NCBI RefSeq assembly: GCF_003182355.1
Contig: NZ_QGTW01000011.1
Coordinates: 124,001-188,000, forward strand
Length of the DNA: 64,000 nt
Reading direction: 5' to 3'
Source of the DNA: Cytobacillus oceanisediminis
GTDB taxonomy: Bacteria; Bacillota; Bacilli; Bacillales; Cytobacillaceae
Part shown: piece by piece, positions 59,761-64,000 of the stretch
Position numbering within the stretch: position 1 is the first letter of the stretch
Layout of the letters: each line of letters starts with the position of its first letter
Position numbers and translations under genes: made by a program
Notes under the pieces: generated by a model
Database searches by the model: none
What the model was told of the DNA's origin: nothing
The model's input: the letters and a program-made list of their open reading frames with translations, nothing else

Positions 59761-59767
59761 CCGTATT

Positions 59768-59808
59768 AAAAAAGCAGTTCCGCCCTCAAAAGCGGAACTG
59801 CTTTTTAC
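59768..59808 (+). terminator. Bidirectional terminator between the small membrane gene and menC
   Basis: AAAAAGCAGTTCCGC and GCGGAACTGCTTTTTA around an 8-base loop; T runs on both strands. Confidence 0.95.
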
Positions 59809-59809
59809 T

Positions 59810-60916
59810 TTAAAACGCAAAGGTTTCTTTTGATACTAAAACTTCCTTTAACCTCTTCTTATTAATTTCAAAGCCAATCCCTGGCCTGGAAGGAACCTCT
59901 ATCATTCCTTTTTCCACCGTCACTTCAGGAAAAACAATGTCTTCCTCCCAATACCGGCTTGATGCTGAAATATCGCCAGGAATCGTAAAACCCTCCATCG
60001 AAGCGAGTGCGATGTTATGCGCTCTGGAAATTCCAAACTCCAGCATCCCTCCGCACCAGACTTGTATCCCTTTTTCCAGACAGTAGTCATGAATTTTCTT
60101 GGCGGTACCCAGTCCGCCAACTCGTCCGATTTTTATATTGATCACTTTACAGCTGCCCAATTCTATTGCACGGCGGGCATCATTAAATGTCACAATGCTT
60201 TCATCCAGGCAAATCGGTGTTTTTAGCTCTTTCTGCAGTTTGGCATGGTCGACTATATCATCGTGTTCCAGCGGCTGTTCAATCATCAGCAGCCCGAAAT
60301 CATCAAGCCTTTTTAAATGGTTAATATGATTTAATGTATAAGCTGAATTTGCGTCTGCCATCAATGGCAGCTCCGGAAAATGACGGCGAATATCCGAAAG
60401 AAACTCAAAGTCATTTTCCGGACTGATTTTGATTTTCACCCTTTGGTAGCCATCTTCAAGGTAAGTCTCGATTTGTCTTCTTACCTCTGCCTTTGTATTT
60501 GCCCCGACCACTACTCCGGAAGGAATTTTCTCCTGGGTTCCGCCAATGAACCTGGACAGTGAAATTTCTTCTTTTTTGGAAGCCAAATCCCATAAGGCAG
60601 TTTCCAATGCAGCCTTCGCCATCTGATTTCTTTTAAAAGTGTCAAATAAAGGGCCTGCTTCTGAAGGATGGTTTAAGTCTGCCTTCCTCAATATCGGAAT
60701 AAGAAAATCCTTCAGCATATGATAGCTCGTTTCAACCGTTTCCTCTGTATACCATGGCGAAGAAAATGCTACTCCTTCCCCATAGCCTTTCAGGCCCTCT
60801 CTATCCGTCACTTCAACAATGATCCCTTCTCTATCTTCCACTGTACCCAAATGGGTGGAAAAGGGAGTCCTCATTGGCATGGTTATTTTATATAATGTGA
60901 TTAATTTAATATCCAT
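59810..60916 (-). CDS. menC: o-Succinylbenzoate synthase
   Basis: 368-residue enolase-superfamily enzyme that dehydrates SHCHC to o-succinylbenzoate in menaquinone synthesis. Catalytic Lys pair in DGYQRVKIKISPEND near 157-171, metal ligands Asp/Glu in LMADANSAYTL, MIEQPLEHDDI and CLDESIVTF (about 185-242), and the second Lys in CKVINIKIGRVGG. Follows menE by 2 bases, so it is translationally coupled. N-succinylamino acid racemase shares the fold, but the men context decides. Confidence 0.92.
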   Translation of the reverse strand: MDIKLITLYKITMPMRTPFSTHLGTVEDREGIIVEVTDREGLKGYGEGVAFSSPWYTEETVETSYHMLKDFLIPILRKADLNHPSEAGPLFDTFKRNQMAKAALETALWDLASKKEEISLSRFIGGTQEKIPSGVVVGANTKAEVRRQIETYLEDGYQRVKIKISPENDFEFLSDIRRHFPELPLMADANSAYTLNHINHLKRLDDFGLLMIEQPLEHDDIVDHAKLQKELKTPICLDESIVTFNDARRAIELGSCKVINIKIGRVGGLGTAKKIHDYCLEKGIQVWCGGMLEFGISRAHNIALASMEGFTIPGDISASSRYWEEDIVFPEVTVEKGMIEVPSRPGIGFEINKKRLKEVLVSKETFAF

Positions 60917-60918
60917 GC

Positions 60919-62406
60919 CTATTTGCCACTTTCCTTAAGTAAAGCCCGGAGCTTTCTTCTTAAGATCTTCTTAGACGCATTTCTTGGAATTTCATCAATT
61001 TGCAAAATTCTTTTTGGAACTTTATATTTTGCAAGTTTTCCCAAGCAATATTGTGTTATTTCCTCTTCATCTAACCCCTCTCCCGCAACAAAGGCAACAG
61101 GGACTTCCCCCCAAACATCGTCCTTCATGCCAATAACACCTGCATCTGCAATGCCTGGATGGGAAACTAATACACCTTCGATTTCGGCGGGGTAAATATT
61201 CTCCCCGCCAGAAATAATTAAGTCAGAACGCCGGTCAAGGACATATAAGAATCCTTCAGCATCCAGATATCCAATATCTCCAGTTGAAAGCCAGCCGTCC
61301 TTAATTCTTTTAGAAGTTTCCTCTTCCCGATTCAAGTAACCCTTCGTCACATTCGGGCCTTTTACAAGGATTTCTCCCGCTTCGTCCGGTTTCGCATTTT
61401 GCCCATTTACAGCAACAATTTTAAGCTGAGAAGGAAACAGGGGCTTTCCGGCAGAACCCAGTTTGCTAAAGCTGTATTCCGGAGCAAGCGTAACAATTTG
61501 TGAAGAGGTTTCCGTCATCCCGTATGTTTGATATACCGGGATATCTTTCGCTTTACAAATCTCGAGCAAGGATTTAGCTGCAGGGCCTCCTCCTAAAAGC
61601 ATGCACCGGAAAAAATCCGGAAGCTTTTCTTCTCGAAGTTCGTCAGCTATCCTTGATAGCATCGTACTTACGACAGACATAATCGTAACTTTTCCGCTAT
61701 GGATTGCCTCAATTGCCTTTTTCTCATCAAATGATTCAAAAAGAACTATTTTCATGCCATAAACGATGCTTCGCATAAGAATTGAATATCCGCTAATATG
61801 AAAGAGGGGAACCGTGCACAGCCAGCTGTCGTTTTCACTTAATCCAAGATTAAGTGCAGAGCCAATCGCACTCCACCAATGGTTCCCATATGTTTGCAGG
61901 ACACCTTTTGGGTTTCCCGTTGTTCCCGACGTATACATGACCGTGCACACTTCATCAAGACTTATCTCTTCGGCAATTTCAGGATCGGTGTAAGAACACT
62001 CAAATAAACTTTCCTTATGAATGGCTGATACAGCTGGTAAGGATTTGGTGATATTTTGACTTACCTCTTCAAAGGCCCTTTCAGTTAACAGGTAAGCTGA
62101 TTGCGAATCATTCATCTGCCATATCAATTCTTCAGCTGTCAGCCTGTTATTCAATATAACCGCCTTTACGTCAATCAGCTGTAAGGCCAAAAGAATAAAC
62201 GCTGTATCAACATGATTACGGAGCAGCACGGCTGCGTACTGTCCTCTTTGTAATTCCAAGGCTTGCAAGTGCCCTGCAATGGTATAAGCCCGTTTAAATA
62301 CTTCTGAAAAGGAATAGGTTACGCCTGAAAAATGAATGGCAGGACGTTCGGGGGTTAAAAAGGCTCTTTTAAGAAGAAAGTTAGGCATTATCTGCGTTTC
62401 AATCAT
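60919..62406 (-). CDS. menE: o-Succinylbenzoate-CoA ligase
   Basis: 495 residues from ATG at 62406, which has a GGGGTG site 3-4 bases away; the GTG 2 codons earlier is part of that site. ANL-family adenylating enzyme. ATP loop VMYTSGTTGNPKGVLQ near 158-173, then QTYGMTETSSQ near 294-304, LSTGDIGYLDAEGFLYVLDR near 377-396 and the C-terminal Lys region RNASKKILRRKLRAL. Activates o-succinylbenzoate with CoA in menaquinone synthesis. The preceding terminator-like hairpin at 62433-62470 may lower its expression relative to menB. Confidence 0.93.
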   Translation of the reverse strand: MIETQIMPNFLLKRAFLTPERPAIHFSGVTYSFSEVFKRAYTIAGHLQALELQRGQYAAVLLRNHVDTAFILLALQLIDVKAVILNNRLTAEELIWQMNDSQSAYLLTERAFEEVSQNITKSLPAVSAIHKESLFECSYTDPEIAEEISLDEVCTVMYTSGTTGNPKGVLQTYGNHWWSAIGSALNLGLSENDSWLCTVPLFHISGYSILMRSIVYGMKIVLFESFDEKKAIEAIHSGKVTIMSVVSTMLSRIADELREEKLPDFFRCMLLGGGPAAKSLLEICKAKDIPVYQTYGMTETSSQIVTLAPEYSFSKLGSAGKPLFPSQLKIVAVNGQNAKPDEAGEILVKGPNVTKGYLNREEETSKRIKDGWLSTGDIGYLDAEGFLYVLDRRSDLIISGGENIYPAEIEGVLVSHPGIADAGVIGMKDDVWGEVPVAFVAGEGLDEEEITQYCLGKLAKYKVPKRILQIDEIPRNASKKILRRKLRALLKESGK

Positions 62407-62432
62407 AAACACCCCATTTTTATGGTATATAT

Positions 62433-62470
62433 AAAAACAGCCTGATGGAACAAGCCATCAAGCTGCTGAA
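62433..62470 (-). terminator. Hairpin between menB and menE
   Basis: On the minus strand CAGCTTGATGG, loop CTTGTT, CCATCAGGCTGTTTTTA. Looks like a terminator inside the men operon and could act as attenuator or partial stop. Confidence 0.75.
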
Positions 62471-62486
62471 AATTTTTCCGTTTCAA

Positions 62487-63308
62487 TCAAGGAAAACGAG
62501 GGAACTGGCCGAAGTCCGGCTTGCGTTTTTCTTTGAAGGCATCGCGGCCTTCTTTAGCCTCGTCAGTTGTATAGTAAAGAAGTGTTGCATCTCCGGCAAA
62601 TTGCTGGATTCCTGCAAGTCCATCAGTGTCAGCATTGAAAGCAGCCTTCAAGAAGCGGATAGCTGTTGGGCTCTTTTCAAGAATTTCTTCACACCATTGA
62701 ATTGTTTCCTCTTCCACTTTTTCCAATGGCACAACTGTATTGACAAGTCCCATGTCCAAAGCTTCCTGAGCGCCATACTGGCGGCACAAATACCAAATTT
62801 CGCGGGCTTTCTTATGTCCGACGATTCTTGCAAGATAGCCTGAACCATATCCGGCATCAAAGCTTCCAACTTTAGGGCCAGTTTGTCCGAACACAGCGTT
62901 ATCGGCTGCGATTGTTAAGTCACATACGATGTGAAGAACATGTCCTCCGCCGATTGCATAGCCTTTTACCATTGCAATAACAGGCTTAGGAATTACACGG
63001 ATTAAGCGCTGCAGGTCAAGAACATTTAAACGAGGGATCTGGTCATCGCCTACATATCCTCCATGTCCCCTTACAGACTGGTCTCCGCCTGAACAAAACG
63101 CTTTGTCTCCGGCACCAGTAAGGACGATGACACCAACATTCTCATCATCGCGCGCATAAGCAAACGCATCAATCAATTCCATTACGGTCCTTGGTGTAAA
63201 AGCATTGTGGACTTGCGGTCTATTAATCGTAATCTTGGCAATTCCATTGTATGTTTCATATAAAATTTCTTCGTATTGTTTTCCTGCAACCCATTCTACT
63301 GCTGACAT
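62487..63308 (-). CDS. menB: 1,4-Dihydroxy-2-naphthoyl-CoA synthase
   Basis: 273-residue crotonase-fold enzyme that closes the naphthoquinone ring. Marks: [39 protein letters not shown] near 71-89, [19 protein letters not shown] near 117-135 and [19 protein letters not shown] near 137-155, which hold oxyanion hole and bicarbonate-linked residues typical of MenB. ATG has AAGGAGG 8 bases upstream. The gene stands downstream of menH, 98 bases away. Confidence 0.96.
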   Translation of the reverse strand: MSAVEWVAGKQYEEILYETYNGIAKITINRPQVHNAFTPRTVMELIDAFAYARDDENVGVIVLTGAGDKAFCSGGDQSVRGHGGYVGDDQIPRLNVLDLQRLIRVIPKPVIAMVKGYAIGGGHVLHIVCDLTIAADNAVFGQTGPKVGSFDAGYGSGYLARIVGHKKAREIWYLCRQYGAQEALDMGLVNTVVPLEKVEEETIQWCEEILEKSPTAIRFLKAAFNADTDGLAGIQQFAGDATLLYYTTDEAKEGRDAFKEKRKPDFGQFPRFP

Positions 63309-63406
63309 TCAAGAATCCTCCTTATGTATTAAATAATTCGCGTTTTTTGACGCACCCTTCTTCTGCATAATGTGACAGGTTCCTGCTTATAAAAGCAGGC
63401 TTGCCA

Positions 63407-64000
63407 TCATGTATATTTCTTTTCAGCGGTTTGCGACAAAAACCCACTTACTATTGTACCAAATTTTTCAGGTTTCTCCACATGAATTGCATGTCCGGCA
63501 TCTTCTACAGATATCCAATGGCAATTTGGAAGGACCTTCGACATTTCGTCGGCAATCCTGCAAAACTTTTGGTCTTTGCTTCCAGTAATTAAAAGGACAG
63601 GGGATTCCAAATTTGAAAGGTTTCCCCACCATGATGGCTGAGAGCCGGTCCCCATCCCTTTCAGGCTGTTTGCCAGGCCCTCAATAGAATTGGCTAAACG
63701 CTGCTCTCTTATTCCTCCGCGAATGTCATCAGGAAGGTTTTTTTGGCTTTTAAACAAGGGAATGTTCTCCCAAAACACAATAAACCTGGAGATTCCTTCT
63801 CCCCTGATTTTTTCGGCCAATTTCGCATCCTGAAGGCGTCTTGCTTGTCTCTCTTCCTCTGTACGAAGCCCTGGAGAGGAGCTTTCCAAAATTAGCTTCC
63901 GCACCTTTTTGGGGTATTTAATAGCAAACGTGATCGCAAGTCGCCCGCCCATGGAATAACCCAGGATATCTGTTTTCTCAATCCCCATTTTTTCTAAAAG
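63407..64000 (-). CDS. menH: 2-Succinyl-6-hydroxy-2,4-cyclohexadiene-1-carboxylate synthase MenH, C-terminal part (cut by window end)
   Basis: The open frame runs past the window edge (last seen codons give LLEKMGIEKTD). Nucleophile elbow DILGYSMGGRLAI and the acid/His part ITGSKDQKFCRI and DAGHAIHVEKPEKF near the end show the alpha/beta hydrolase of the MenH (YtxM) type, which removes pyruvate from the MenD product. The N-terminal 90 or so residues, including the oxyanion strand, are outside the window. Same strand and order as in B. subtilis menFDHBEC. Confidence 0.88.
   Translation of the reverse strand, partial: LLEKMGIEKTDILGYSMGGRLAITFAIKYPKKVRKLILESSSPGLRTEEERQARRLQDAKLAEKIRGEGISRFIVFWENIPLFKSQKNLPDDIRGGIREQRLANSIEGLANSLKGMGTGSQPSWWGNLSNLESPVLLITGSKDQKFCRIADEMSKVLPNCHWISVEDAGHAIHVEKPEKFGTIVSGFLSQTAEKKYT

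Overview
The window is chromosomal DNA from a spore-forming Bacillaceae species with moderate GC content. The gene content and order follow the Bacillus subtilis ytmP-amyX-...-leuS-...-asnB-metK-pckA-...-luxS-menCEBH region closely. Divergence from B. subtilis, the ECF sigma locus, the hydroxybutyrate locus and the repeat families suggest a Cytobacillus/Mesobacillus/Bacillus sensu lato relative; the exact genus cannot be fixed by eye. No rRNA, tRNA, prophage, CRISPR array or intact insertion sequence was seen.

Layout. 1-15 kb: a YtzH-like gene tail, phosphotransferase YtmP, type I pullulanase AmyX with lipid kinase YtlR and YtlQ, RNA ligase-like phosphodiesterase, a cysteine synthase paralogue, D-amino-acid transaminase, dipeptidase PepV, a potassium channel, the YthPQ ABC exporter and an M48 protease fused to ankyrin repeats. 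15-25 kb: YtzE, RsuA-type pseudouridine synthase, MurJ flippase, YtfP, Cse60, a rhodanese, then a large intergenic repeat array and leuS with a T-box leader. 25-30 kb: an inserted 3-hydroxybutyrate module (dehydrogenase, GntP-type permease, sigma-54 activator) with a clear -24/-12 promoter and a cre-like site. 30-40 kb: MFS exporter, YtzC, the YtqA/MnmM tRNA-modification pair, terpenoid synthase YtpB, lipase YtpA, YtoA, a C39-like protease, asnB. 40-54 kb: metK with an S-box leader, pckA, an ECF sigma/anti-sigma pair, YtmB, YtmA, the YtlACD uptake system, YtkD, lipoprotein, Dps, cardiolipin synthase. 55-64 kb: luxS, YidD-like factor, carbonic anhydrase, a Zur-box-controlled zinc-binding lipoprotein, a small-gene and relic zone, and menC-menE-menB-menH (the last cut by the window edge).

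The most unusual content is in intergenic DNA. (1) Four tandem 137-138 bp units at 21.0-21.55 kb alternate between two types. Each unit forms two long hairpins, and the two types differ by paired, structure-preserving changes; a decayed relative lies at 18.6 kb. (2) Two short arrays with about 20-21 bp period (GTTGCTAATA at 21.6 kb, TTTCGTTGATA at 29.6 kb) and a 104 bp palindrome array between ytpA and ytpB at 34.7-35.0 kb. (3) One dispersed repeat family with full, short and 64-65 bp solo scar forms. (4) A second dispersed family, two of whose three copies sit between a riboswitch terminator and its start codon (leuS, metK).

Start codons were moved from the longest open frame to the best Shine-Dalgarno-supported codon where the sequence allowed; these decisions are noted in each entry.
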